Source: Gp6-AA45 sp035652075
GTDB lineage: Bacteria > Acidobacteriota > Vicinamibacteria > Vicinamibacterales > CAVVIG01
Direction: 5' to 3'
DNA: 64,000 nt
Assembly (NCBI GenBank): GCA_035652075.1
Contig: DASREL010000063.1
Span: forward strand, 8,936 to 72,935
Program-made: the position numbers and the translations under genes
Shown: positions 52,836 through 62,059 of the stretch, one piece after another
Position numbering within the stretch: the stretch's first letter is position 1
How the letters are laid out: the number at the start of each line of letters is the position of its first letter
The notes under the pieces: generated by a model
The model's database searches: none
The model's input: only the letters and a program-made list of their open reading frames with translations
What the model was told of the DNA's origin: nothing

Positions 52836-55800
52836 GTGCCAATCGGATCCCGGGTTCGGGCCGCACTCTTCTTCGTCCTCGCAACCAGCACCGTTACGAG
52901 CGCACAAACGTTTCACGCAAGCGTTCGCGGGCGCGTGAGAGACGCGGGCGGCGTCGTGCGGAGCGCATCGGTTCACCTCATCGACGACAACACGCATCTC
53001 ACGATACAGGCGAGCACCAACGATGCGGGGGAGTACGCGCTCGAGGACGTGCTGCCCGGTGCCTACACCATTCGCGTGGAGGCACCCGGGTACAAAACCT
53101 TTACGCAATCGCACATCGTCGTGTCGACGCAGGCGGCGCTGACGATTGACGTGCAGCTCGCCGTTGGGGACGTTGCGGAAACCGTGACCGTGCAGGCGAC
53201 GCCCGCCGTCATCGACTCGACGTCGGTCAGCCGGCTGATCGATCGACACGATTTGGACGCGTGGCCGTCGGCCGGTCGCAATGTCTTCGTCGCCGGCACG
53301 ACCACACCGACGGTCCTGTTGACGGGCGACTCTCACTTTGTCCGCCAGCAGGATCAATCGAATTCATCGCTGATCTCGATGGGCGGCGGACCGCGGCGCG
53401 ACAACAGTTACGTGTTCGATGGCGTGCCGATCGTCGACATCCTCAACCGCGCCACGTTCATCCCCAGCTACCACGCCGTCGAGGAAGTGCGCGTGCAGGT
53501 CAGTGCGTACGACGCCGACATCGGCCGCACGTCCGGCGGTGTGTTCAATACGACGAGTCGATCGGGATCGAATCAATGGCGCGGCACCGCCATGTATCAG
53601 GATCGTCCGAGCTGGGCGCAGGGACGGCTGTTCTTCGCGGAGAAGAATGACATTCCGACGCCGGACGGCTACTTCCATTTGTACGGCGGTGGCGTGGGCG
53701 GTCCGATCGCGCACGATCGCACCTTTTTCTGGGCGAGCACCGAAGGCTACCGCTCCGACACCGCCGCCAGCACCGTGCTCGTGCTGCCGACCGATGCCGA
53801 GCGGCGCGGCGATTTCTCACAAGCCGGCATCACGATCTACGACCCGCTGACGACGAGACGCGATCCCGCCGATTCGTCGCGTTTCATTCGCGATCCGTTT
53901 CCCGGCAACAGGATTCCGCCGAACCGGCTGAATCCGGTCGCGGTGGCGATGCTGCAGTACCTGCCGCTGCCAACATCAGGCACCTCGCGACCAGCAGCCG
54001 CGGACGTCGTCGATGCCGCGGATCAACTGACGGGAAAGATCACGCATCGATGGAATGAGCGCATCACGATGACCGGGCTGTACGCGTGGTACGGCTCGCA
54101 GGAGCCGGATGCGCGCTTTTTCGGCCAGCCGCTCTTTCAAAACGCGGCCGATCCCGGAGAGGGCGCGCTGGTGAGGCGCACGCATCTGGTCGCGATCAAT
54201 ACGATGTGGACGCCTAACACCCACACGTTTGTCGAGCTGCGCTACGGCTTCAATCAGTTTCTCGACGACAACCGGCCGGCCGCGTTCGATCCCTCGTCGC
54301 TCGGATTCGCGCCGCAATTTCTCGCGTCGGTGCCGCAGTTGAAGTTTCCCACGATCGGCGTCGCCGGATACGGCCGCTTCGGATCGTTCCTCGGCGATCG
54401 CTTTCAGGGAACGAACACGTATTACTCGCACAACGCGAGCGCCGCCGTGTCCATGCTCCTGGGCCATCAGACGATCAAAGCCGGCGGCGAATTCCGCGTC
54501 ACGGGCGTGCGCTTTCTGAATCTCGGCGGGATGGGCGGGTACAACTTCAGCGCTGACTTCACCGCCGGTCCAAACCCGAATGCGCCGGCGAATGCGGGCG
54601 ACGCGTTTGCGAGTTTCCTGCTCGGGTATCCGTCGAGCGGCGGCATCAGCATTTCGGATCCCATCAACGTCTACTTGAACTACTGGAGCGGGTTCGCGCA
54701 GGACGAATTCCGTGTGACGCCGAAGCTGACAGTGACCGCCGGCCTGCGGTACGAATTCGAGCAGGGGTTGCAGGAACGCAACGATCGCATGGTCACCGGC
54801 TGGGCGTACAACGAGCCGTTTCCCGTGCACGTCAATGGTCTGACGTTGACCGGCGGCGTGCTCTTCGCCGGCGTGAACGGCGCGCCGACCGAGCAAGGCG
54901 ATCCGCGCCGCACGCAGTTCGCTCCGAGGGCCAGCTTCGCGTACGCGATTGACGATCGCACGGCGGTGCGAGGCGGCTACGGACTGTTCTGGGCGCCGCC
55001 GCAAGGCATCACCGCCGATTCGTTTGGTTCCGCGACGCCAGGATTCGATGCGTCGACGAACTACGTCGCCACGTCGGGCAATCCGCTGATTCCGTGCGCC
55101 GGCTGCTCGCTGACGAACCCGTTTCCGTCCGGGATCGCTCAGCCGCAGGGCAACGCGCTCGGACGCCTGACCGGCGTCGGCGGCACGATTTGGTTCGCCG
55201 ATCCGTCGACGCGGCTCGCCCATCTCCACCGGTATTCGATCGACATCGAGCGTCAGTTGCCGCACGCCATCGGCGTGGGCGCGGGGTACATCGGCTCGCA
55301 CGGCGTCGATCTGGCCGGCGGCATGAGCGGTGCGCCGATCGACATCAATCAGCTCGATCCGACGTACGCGGCGCTAGGCACCGCACTGCAGGATCCCGTG
55401 CCGAACCCGTTCCTCGGCACGCCGCTCGCGGTCGGCATCCTCGCAGGTCCGACCGTGCCGCGTGGTCAGTTGCTTCGACCGTATCCGCAATTCGATACGG
55501 TCTATATCAATCGATCGAACGTGGCGCGGTCCTGGTACAACGCGATCAATCTACACGCCGATCGTCGACTGGCGTCGCATTGGAGCGCGCGCGTCGATTA
55601 CACCTGGAGCCGCACACGCGACAGCCAGTTCAGCGAGAGCAATTTCTTTTCAGGCGGCTCGTCGCTGATCGACAACTACGACATCGGCCGCGAGTACGGG
55701 TTGTCCGCACTCGACACACCGCATCGGTTGACGGTTACGACGAGCGTGGAGCTGCCGCTCGACATCATGCTGAGCGCGACCGGCAGCTACCAGAGCGGCT

Positions 55801-56228
55801 ATCCGATTTCGGTGTTCCAGGCGCTCGACAACTCCAACCTGTTCGGCAGCGGCCAGCGGCCGAATATCGTGGCGGGCGTCAACGCGCAGCTCAACGACGA
55901 TCCGAACAACTATGACCCGTCCTGCAGCTGCATCCGCTGGCTCAATCCGGCGGCATGGGCGCAAGCGGCGCCGTTCACCTTCGGCAACGCGCCGCGCACC
56001 GACGATCGCGCGCGGACGCCCGCACGGCGCAACTGGGATCTCGCCGTCGAGAAGACGCAGCGGTTCGGTTCGAGGCGCATCGCCATCCGCGCGGAGCTGA
56101 TCAACGTGTTCAACTTCGCCGATCTGCGCGGACCGAATAACGTTTTCGGCGATCCGTCGTTCGGCCAGATTCGAGAGGCCGCCGGGTTCCCGCGGATGCT
56201 GCAGGTGTCAGTGCGCGCCGGCTGGTAG
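52836..56228 (+). CDS. Second Oar-type TonB-dependent receptor
   Basis: About 1,130 residues from GTG 52836. Signal peptide (RVRAALFFVLATSTVTSAQ), CarboxypepD_reg-like domain (about 25-110: ASVRGRVRDAGGVVRSASVHLID), TonB plug (about 125-235, ending with FNTTSRSGSNQWRG) and beta-barrel to a C-terminal VSVRAGW. Imports or binds an unknown substrate at the outer membrane. The open frame extends about 1 kb further upstream, but that part is antisense to the gene at 51822 and lacks signal; GTG is the only start directly before the signal peptide, with GGAG 14 bases upstream (weak). Its 3' end overlaps the convergent aminotransferase by 21 bases. Confidence 0.85.
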   Translation: MPIGSRVRAALFFVLATSTVTSAQTFHASVRGRVRDAGGVVRSASVHLIDDNTHLTIQASTNDAGEYALEDVLPGAYTIRVEAPGYKTFTQSHIVVSTQAALTIDVQLAVGDVAETVTVQATPAVIDSTSVSRLIDRHDLDAWPSAGRNVFVAGTTTPTVLLTGDSHFVRQQDQSNSSLISMGGGPRRDNSYVFDGVPIVDILNRATFIPSYHAVEEVRVQVSAYDADIGRTSGGVFNTTSRSGSNQWRGTAMYQDRPSWAQGRLFFAEKNDIPTPDGYFHLYGGGVGGPIAHDRTFFWASTEGYRSDTAASTVLVLPTDAERRGDFSQAGITIYDPLTTRRDPADSSRFIRDPFPGNRIPPNRLNPVAVAMLQYLPLPTSGTSRPAAADVVDAADQLTGKITHRWNERITMTGLYAWYGSQEPDARFFGQPLFQNAADPGEGALVRRTHLVAINTMWTPNTHTFVELRYGFNQFLDDNRPAAFDPSSLGFAPQFLASVPQLKFPTIGVAGYGRFGSFLGDRFQGTNTYYSHNASAAVSMLLGHQTIKAGGEFRVTGVRFLNLGGMGGYNFSADFTAGPNPNAPANAGDAFASFLLGYPSSGGISISDPINVYLNYWSGFAQDEFRVTPKLTVTAGLRYEFEQGLQERNDRMVTGWAYNEPFPVHVNGLTLTGGVLFAGVNGAPTEQGDPRRTQFAPRASFAYAIDDRTAVRGGYGLFWAPPQGITADSFGSATPGFDASTNYVATSGNPLIPCAGCSLTNPFPSGIAQPQGNALGRLTGVGGTIWFADPSTRLAHLHRYSIDIERQLPHAIGVGAGYIGSHGVDLAGGMSGAPIDINQLDPTYAALGTALQDPVPNPFLGTPLAVGILAGPTVPRGQLLRPYPQFDTVYINRSNVARSWYNAINLHADRRLASHWSARVDYTWSRTRDSQFSESNFFSGGSSLIDNYDIGREYGLSALDTPHRLTVTTSVELPLDIMLSATGSYQSGYPISVFQALDNSNLFGSGQRPNIVAGVNAQLNDDPNNYDPSCSCIRWLNPAAWAQAAPFTFGNAPRTDDRARTPARRNWDLAVEKTQRFGSRRIAIRAELINVFNFADLRGPNNVFGDPSFGQIREAAGFPRMLQVSVRAGW

Positions 56229-57365
56229 CAGCGCCCGCAGACCACCGACGAGACGACCGATGCCCGTCGTCACCGTCTGCTTCTGCAGCGCGCCGTACGC
56301 GACACGGAAGTAGCAGCCGTCGGTCATGCCGAACGCCGGCCCCGGCGTGACCGCGACCTTGTGCTCGCGGATCAATCGCTCGGCGAGCGCAAGCGGATCG
56401 TGTCTGGTATGCACCTTCAGCAGCACGTAGAACGCGCCGTCCGCCGCCGGCACCTCGGCGAGCGGTGCGAGCGTCGAGAGTTCGGCGCGGACGATGTCGC
56501 GGATGTCGGCGAGCTCGCGGACGTGCGGTTCGCAATACTGTCGTCCGACATCGAGCGCCGCAATCGCGGCGACCTGCGCGATCATCGTCGCGCACACGAG
56601 GATCGTGTCCTGGCTCTTCGACATCGCGTCTGCGAGCGGCGCGGGGTAGACGAAATAGCCGATTCGCCATCCCGCAAATCCGTACGCCTTCGACAGCGAG
56701 TACATCGTGATCGTGTGCGCCTCGGCGCCGGGGATCGAGGCTACCGAAAAATGCCGGACGCCGCCGTACGTGAAGTACTCGTACACCTCGTCCGCGATGT
56801 GATAGATGCCGCGTTCGGCGCACAGCGCGTTGACGGCGCGCAGCGACGCTTCGCTGAACACGGCGCCGCTCGGGTTGTTGGGCGTAACCGTGACAATGCC
56901 GCGCGTCCGCGGCGTGATCGCGCGGCGCAGCGCGTCGATGTCCAACTGGTAATGCGCGTCGGTCTGCACGCGGACCGTCTTGCAGCCCGCCATCTCGATC
57001 GCCATGTCGTGGTTGAAGTAGAACGGCACCGGCAAAATGATCTCGTCGCCCGGTTCGGTGATGGCGAACACGATGTGCATGAACGCCATGTTCGCGCCGG
57101 CGGTGACCATCACGCGGCTGCCGCGCCGGACGTCGATGCCGTTTTCGTCCCGCAGCTTCTGCTCGATCCGCTCGACGAGTGCCGGCGCTCCGGCGCCGTC
57201 CCCGTATTCGTGTGTGATCGGATCGCCCAGCGCTTCGGCGGCCGCTTCAATCGCCGCGGCCGGCGGTCCGTAGTGGACGACGCCCTGGCCGAGCGAGATG
57301 GTGCCGGGTGTTTGTCGAATGAATTCGCCGATGACGGGGATGATCGGCGCCTGGACCGCGTCCAT
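56208..57365 (-). CDS. Class I/II PLP-dependent aminotransferase (aspartate aminotransferase-like)
   Basis: 385 residues from ATG 57365. Fold-type I segments: GVVHYGPP, VTPNNPSGAVFSE (Asn of the PLP pocket), IADEVYEYFTYGG (Asp/Tyr) and the PLP-lysine in MYSLSKAYGFAGWRIGY. It transfers an amino group between an amino acid and a 2-oxo acid in the cytoplasm; the acceptor is unknown. ATG 57395 overlaps a TATAAT and is less likely if that is the promoter, so 57365 was preferred; the region upstream of 57395 belongs to the divergent M14 gene. Confidence 0.85.
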   Translation of the reverse strand: MDAVQAPIIPVIGEFIRQTPGTISLGQGVVHYGPPAAAIEAAAEALGDPITHEYGDGAGAPALVERIEQKLRDENGIDVRRGSRVMVTAGANMAFMHIVFAITEPGDEIILPVPFYFNHDMAIEMAGCKTVRVQTDAHYQLDIDALRRAITPRTRGIVTVTPNNPSGAVFSEASLRAVNALCAERGIYHIADEVYEYFTYGGVRHFSVASIPGAEAHTITMYSLSKAYGFAGWRIGYFVYPAPLADAMSKSQDTILVCATMIAQVAAIAALDVGRQYCEPHVRELADIRDIVRAELSTLAPLAEVPAADGAFYVLLKVHTRHDPLALAERLIREHKVAVTPGPAFGMTDGCYFRVAYGALQKQTVTTGIGRLVGGLRALLPAGAH

Positions 57366-57393
57366 GCGCGAATGAGTTCTGCTCACAGCCTGC

Positions 57394-57399
57394 ATTATA
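57394..57399 (-). promoter_or_regulatory. Possible -10 box TATAAT overlapping ATG 57395
   Basis: Perfect TATAAT on the minus strand whose last two bases are the AT of ATG 57395. Transcription from it would start near 57387 and serve ATG 57365 with a leader of about 20 bases. Same arrangement as at 37785-37790. Confidence 0.4.
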
Positions 57400-57420
57400 T
57401 TGGGTGGCTCCGGAGGCATC

Positions 57421-59382
57421 ATGATACGCGCTGGCGCGCTTGCCGCTCTTCTCTTCTTCGCTGCGGGCTCTCTGCAAACGCCCGAGCAGTTCTTCGGCCA
57501 CAAAATGGGCGCCGACAACAAGCTCGCGCGCTGGGACAAGATCGTCGACTACTACAAGCTCGTCGCGGCGAACTCCGACCGCGTCCGATTCCGCGAACTC
57601 GGGAAGACGAGCAGCGGCAATCCGTTCGTCGCGCTCGAAATCAGCGCGCCCGATACGCTGAAGAACCTGGATCGCTACAAGGATTTCGAACGCAAGCTGT
57701 ACTTCCAGGGCGGCACGCCGACCGACGCCGAGCGCGACGCGATCTTCCGCGACGGCAAGCTCGTGCTGCTCATCACCTGCAGCATCCACGCGACCGAAAT
57801 CGGTGCGACGCAGATGGCGGTGCAACTCGTGCACAAGCTCGCGACCGAAGATTCGCCGCAGATGAAAAAGATCCTCGACAACGTGATCTTCGTGCTTGTG
57901 CCGTCGATGAACCCGGACGGCGAAATCATGGTCACCGACTGGTTCAAAAAGAACGTCGGCACGCCGTACATGCCGAGTCCGATCCCGTATCTCTATCACC
58001 CGTACGTCGGCCACGACAACAACCGCGACATGTACATGTTCACGCAGAAAGAAAGTCAGTACACGGCGCAGTTGTTGTGGCACGACTGGTTTCCGTCCGT
58101 CTGGCTTGACGAACATCAGATGGGCAGCAACGCCGCGCGCATCTTCGTCATGCCGGCGACCGATCCAATCAATCCGAACGTGCATCCGTTGATCTATCGG
58201 TGGAACGGGATCCTCGGTCAGTCGCAGGCGGCGGCGCTCGAAGCCGCCGGCAAAGAAGGGATCATCTACAACTCCACGTACACGAACTTCTGGGAAGGCG
58301 CGCTCGCGTGGAGCGGCTGGTGGCACAACGAAGTCGGACTGCTGACGGAAGTCGCCAGCGCGCGTGTGGCCGCGCCGATGGATCAGCAACACGCGACACC
58401 CGGACGGCCGGCGGCCGCCGGACGCGGCGAGGGTGAAGGCCGCGGACGACAGAATTTCAGCGACGCCCCGCTGCCGCCGCCGACCGATATCAACCCGCGC
58501 ACCGAATATCCGCGTCCGTGGATGGGCGGCCATTGGACCCTCGGCGACATCGTCGATTACGAAATGATCGCGACGATGGCGCTGCTCGAAACCGTGGCGG
58601 ATCGCCGAGAGACGATCAACAGGCAGATCTTCGAGGTCAACAAGCAGACGATCGATCAGGCGAAGACCGCGGACGTCAAAGCGATCGTCGTGCCGATCGA
58701 AGGACAGCACGACGCACGTGAAGCCGCACACCTCGTCGACCGGTTGCACGCCGGTGGCGTCGATGTCTACCGCGCCGACGCGGCCTTCGAGTTGGACGGG
58801 AAGAAATACGCCGCCGGCAGCTTCGTCATCCCGATGAACCAGGTCTTCTCGCGCTACGCGAAGGACATGCTCGAGAAGCAGACGTATCCCGAAGTGCGTC
58901 GCGGTCCGAACTCGCCGCCGGAAGCGCCGTACGACGTGACGGCATGGTCGCTCGGCATGCTGCTCGGCGTCGACACGGTGTTTTCGAAGGACGCCGTGCC
59001 GACGACCGTCAAGATGACGAAGGTCGAGGCGCTGCCGGCGATGGGCGGCGACGTGAGCGGCAACGGCTCGAAGTTCGGCTTCGACTACAAAGGGCCGGAC
59101 ACCGCGATCGCGATCAACCGGCTGCTCAAAGACGGCGCGCAGGCCGCCTTCGACAAAGCGTCACATGTCACGGTGACGAACGTGTCGCGCGCGAAGGTGG
59201 AGGCTGTCGCAAAAGACCTCGGGCTCCACGTCAGCGCGATCAACGAATCCCGGAGCGAATCCCGAACCCCGAATCCCGAGCGATCCACGCCCCTCGCGTC
59301 GCCATGTATCAACCGTTCACCGGCGGCAACATGGACGAAGGCTGGACGCGCTGGGTGCTCGAACAATACGAGTTCAACCTGA
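57421..59382 (+). CDS. Exported M14 zinc carboxypeptidase, main part (reading frame broken near 59,250-59,290)
   Basis: Start ATG 57421 with GGAGG four bases upstream, then a signal peptide (MIRAGALAALLFFAAGSLQT). The M14 metal site is complete: H123 and E126 in SIHATEIGA and H232 in LDEHQMG; R202 in NNRD binds substrate carboxylate. It should remove C-terminal residues from peptides. The frame leaves the family sequence near residue 610 (INESRSESRTPNPERST), where a CGAATCCCG repeat lies, and ends after a short unrelated tail. The missing C-terminal part continues at 59304 in the -1 frame. Catalytic domain is intact, so a truncated product could still be active. Confidence 0.82.
   Translation: MIRAGALAALLFFAAGSLQTPEQFFGHKMGADNKLARWDKIVDYYKLVAANSDRVRFRELGKTSSGNPFVALEISAPDTLKNLDRYKDFERKLYFQGGTPTDAERDAIFRDGKLVLLITCSIHATEIGATQMAVQLVHKLATEDSPQMKKILDNVIFVLVPSMNPDGEIMVTDWFKKNVGTPYMPSPIPYLYHPYVGHDNNRDMYMFTQKESQYTAQLLWHDWFPSVWLDEHQMGSNAARIFVMPATDPINPNVHPLIYRWNGILGQSQAAALEAAGKEGIIYNSTYTNFWEGALAWSGWWHNEVGLLTEVASARVAAPMDQQHATPGRPAAAGRGEGEGRGRQNFSDAPLPPPTDINPRTEYPRPWMGGHWTLGDIVDYEMIATMALLETVADRRETINRQIFEVNKQTIDQAKTADVKAIVVPIEGQHDAREAAHLVDRLHAGGVDVYRADAAFELDGKKYAAGSFVIPMNQVFSRYAKDMLEKQTYPEVRRGPNSPPEAPYDVTAWSLGMLLGVDTVFSKDAVPTTVKMTKVEALPAMGGDVSGNGSKFGFDYKGPDTAIAINRLLKDGAQAAFDKASHVTVTNVSRAKVEAVAKDLGLHVSAINESRSESRTPNPERSTPLASPCINRSPAATWTKAGRAGCSNNTSST
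59244..59282 (+). repeat. CGAATCCCG repeat cluster at the M14 frame break
   Basis: CGAATCCCG occurs at 59244-59252, 59256-59264 and 59270-59278, with a one-base variant CGAACCCCG overlapping the second copy. The coding phase of the M14 gene changes across this stretch, consistent with an inserted or expanded repeat whose net length is 2 modulo 3. Confidence 0.7.
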
Positions 59383-60026
59383 CGTCGATTCACAACGACG
59401 ACATTCGCAAGGGCAATCTCCACGAGCGCTTCGATGTCGTCATCCTCGCGGATCAGGATCCGCGCGCGATCATCGACGGGTTCGACGCGCCGCAGATCCG
59501 TCCGGAATATCGCGGCGGGATCGGTGACAGCGGCGTGCAGAATCTAAAAACGTTCGTCGCGCAGGGCGGCACGCTCGTGACGATGGGGAACGCGTGCGAT
59601 CTCGCGATCGAGAAGTTTTCGATCCCGGTCAAGGATCTCAAGCGTGGCCTGACGCGCGATCAGCACTTCGCGCCGGGCGCGATCCTGCACGTCGAGGTCG
59701 ACACGCAACATCCGCTCGGCTACGGCGTCGCAGCCGACACCTACGGCTTCTATATCAACAGTCCCTTCTTCCAGTTGACTGAAGGCTTCAACTCGCAGCG
59801 CACCGCCGTCGTCGCCCGGTATCCGAACACGAACGTGCTCGCGTCCGGCTGGTTGAAAGGCGAGGAGTTGATGGCGGGACGAGCGGCCGTCGTGTCCATC
59901 GATCTCAACCCTGGACACATCGTCCTCTTCGGCCTGCGCCCGCAGCACCGCGCGCAGACACACGCCACGTTCCCGATGCTGTTCAACGCGCTCTATCAGT
60001 CGACGGTGCCGGAAAACCGGCAATAA
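59304..60026 (+). pseudogene. C-terminal part of the M14 peptidase in the -1 frame
   Basis: 240 residues from ATG 59304 (MYQPFTGGNMDEGWTRWVLE...), the usual C-terminal glutamine-amidotransferase-like domain of these large M14 proteins (FDVVILADQDPRAIIDG, GGTLVTMGNACDLAIEKF, GHIVLFGLRPQHRAQTH). It is separated from the catalytic part only by the CGAATCCCG repeat. It may be untranslated, be reached by frameshifting, or start anew at ATG 59304 (no good SD seen). Confidence 0.75.
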
Positions 60027-60068
60027 ACGTGGTCCATCGATTGCTGAGGTCCGGTTACCTCGCAATCG

Positions 60069-61541
60069 ATGGAAGACCGAGTCGTTCGTCTCGAAGCGGC
60101 GGTACGTGACCTCGAACGCCGGCTGGCGGCGTTAGAAGGCAGCCATGTCGTGGAAGCGGACCTCGACGGTCCGCACCCACTCGCGGCGGCAGCGACGGTC
60201 GGCCGCAGCGACGTTGCGCACGTGCTCTCCTTTGTCGCCCGCAGTTTCGTCGCTCTTGGCGGCGCGTTCCTGCTGCGCGCGATCACCGACGCCAATATCC
60301 TGCCGCATCCGGCGGGCATCGCGGCCGGCCTGGCATACGCGTGCGTGTGGCTCGCGCTGGCCTATCGCACCGGCGCGACGGATCGGATGAACGCGATCTT
60401 CCACGCGCTCGTGAGCGCCGTCATCGCCTACCCGCTCGTGTGGGAGGCGACGGTTCGCTTCTCGGTCTTCACGCCGTCGTCGGCGGCGCTCGCGATCGGA
60501 GGCGTGACAACGGCGGCGATCGTCATCGCGATCGCGCGACGAATCCAGGCGGTCGCATGGATCGCCGTCGTCGCGCTGCTCGTCACGACCGTTGCGCTCG
60601 TCGTCGTGACGAGCGTCGTCATGCCCTTCGCGCTGCTGACGCTGGCCGCCGGGATCGCTACGCTGTGGCTGGGTTATGGGTACGGCTGGACGCTCCTCCG
60701 CTGGCCCGTTGCGTTCGTCCTCAACGTCCTTGTCATCGGGTTGACGATGCGGGTGACGAAGACGACGACCGAGTGGCCGGTGACGGTCGTCGCGGTGCAG
60801 TTGCTGTTGCTGAACGCGTACATCGGCAGCATCGCGACGCGCACGCTCGTGCGGCAGCGGAACGTCAACGTGTTCGAGATGCTGCAGACGCTCGCCGTCG
60901 TCGCCGTCGGATTCGGCGGCGCGGTATACGTCGCTTACGTGACGGGCAGCGGCATCATCCCGCTTGCGGTCGTCAACCTCGCGGCGGGATCGGCGTGCTA
61001 CGCCATCGCCTGGATCTTCGTCGCCAAGCGCGAAGGGCTGACGCGCAACTTCTACTACTACAGCACGCTCGGCATCGTGCTGCTGATGGTCAGCAGCCGA
61101 TTGCTGCTCGACGATGTGCCGCTCGCGCTCGTGTGCGCGGCCCTGGCGGTTGTGGCGGTGATCGTCGGTCAGAAATCGCATCTGACGATGCTCCGCTGGC
61201 ACGGCATCGTGTACCTGCTGACGGCGGTCATCGTCTCTGGCGCGATCACCGGCGCGTACGATGCATTCCTCGGCTCGTCGACTGAAACATGGCGGACGTT
61301 TTCAGTGGCGGCGACGATCTCGGCGGTCGCGTGCATCGCGTGCTGGTGGATTTCCCGTCGCCTCGAGTTCGTGGCGTTCGTGATCTGGAACGCCGGCGGC
61401 TGGCTCGTGCTCGCGATCGTCCCGCCACTCTGCGGTGTGCCCGGCGTCGCCGCGAATGCCGCGGGTATCGCGACGGTCCGCACGCTTGCGGTCGCGCTCG
61501 CGTGTTACTGGGCCGCGCGCATCGCCGCCGCCCGCCATTGA
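60069..61541 (+). CDS. DUF2339-like multi-pass membrane protein
   Basis: 490 residues. A short coiled coil (MEDRVVRLEAAVRDLERRLAALE) precedes about 12-13 hydrophobic segments from residue 55 to the end. This N-terminal coiled coil plus many TM helices is the DUF2339 layout, though shorter than typical members. Function unknown. No catalytic motif visible. 42 bases after the M14 fragment and 32 before the asparaginase. Confidence 0.65.
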   Translation: MEDRVVRLEAAVRDLERRLAALEGSHVVEADLDGPHPLAAAATVGRSDVAHVLSFVARSFVALGGAFLLRAITDANILPHPAGIAAGLAYACVWLALAYRTGATDRMNAIFHALVSAVIAYPLVWEATVRFSVFTPSSAALAIGGVTTAAIVIAIARRIQAVAWIAVVALLVTTVALVVVTSVVMPFALLTLAAGIATLWLGYGYGWTLLRWPVAFVLNVLVIGLTMRVTKTTTEWPVTVVAVQLLLLNAYIGSIATRTLVRQRNVNVFEMLQTLAVVAVGFGGAVYVAYVTGSGIIPLAVVNLAAGSACYAIAWIFVAKREGLTRNFYYYSTLGIVLLMVSSRLLLDDVPLALVCAALAVVAVIVGQKSHLTMLRWHGIVYLLTAVIVSGAITGAYDAFLGSSTETWRTFSVAATISAVACIACWWISRRLEFVAFVIWNAGGWLVLAIVPPLCGVPGVAANAAGIATVRTLAVALACYWAARIAAARH

Positions 61542-61573
61542 CTCGCCTCCGCTTTGCACGTAGCCTCCGATGA

Positions 61574-62059
61574 GTGATCCGTATTTTCGTCACCGGCGGC
61601 ACGTTCGATAAGAAATACGACGAGCTGACCGGCTCGCTGTCGTTCGACGACACACACCTGCCGGAAATGCTGCGACTCGGGCGGTGCCGCGTCGACGTAT
61701 CGGTCCGCACGCTGATGATGATCGACAGCCTGCAGATGACCGATGCCGATCGCGCGCTGATCGTCGAACAATGCCGTCACGCGGGCGAGTCGCAGATCGT
61801 CGTCACGCACGGGACCGATACGATGGTCGACACTGCGCGCGCCCTCGCAAACGCATCGCTCGGCAACAAGACGATCGTGTTGACAGGCGCGATGGTGCCG
61901 TATGCGTTCGGCAGCTCAGACGGACTGTTCAATCTCGGCAGCGCGCTGTCGTTCGTGCAGGTCCTCGCGCCGGGCGTGTACGTCGCGATGAACGGCCGCT
62001 ACTTCGACTGGAACAAGGTGAGGAAGAACACGCAGACGGGCGTGTTCGAGGCGATATGA
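61574..62059 (+). CDS. Single-domain asparaginase-like protein
   Basis: 161 residues from GTG 61574. It matches only the N-terminal catalytic domain of L-asparaginase: FVTGGTFDKKYDE holds the nucleophilic Thr of TGGTF, and VVTHGTDTMVDTA the second catalytic Thr-Asp; VLTGAM follows. Full-length enzymes are about 330 residues, so this is half-size; stand-alone forms of about 165 residues are known, so it need not be a fragment. Probably deaminates asparagine or a related amide. Its TGA overlaps the M20 peptidase start (ATGA). Confidence 0.8.
   Translation: MIRIFVTGGTFDKKYDELTGSLSFDDTHLPEMLRLGRCRVDVSVRTLMMIDSLQMTDADRALIVEQCRHAGESQIVVTHGTDTMVDTARALANASLGNKTIVLTGAMVPYAFGSSDGLFNLGSALSFVQVLAPGVYVAMNGRYFDWNKVRKNTQTGVFEAI

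Noticed and set aside
59244..59310. Programmed -1 frameshift in the M14 gene
   Set aside because: No clear slippery heptamer or stimulatory structure seen; the simple repeat at the break explains the phase change better. Not fully excluded.
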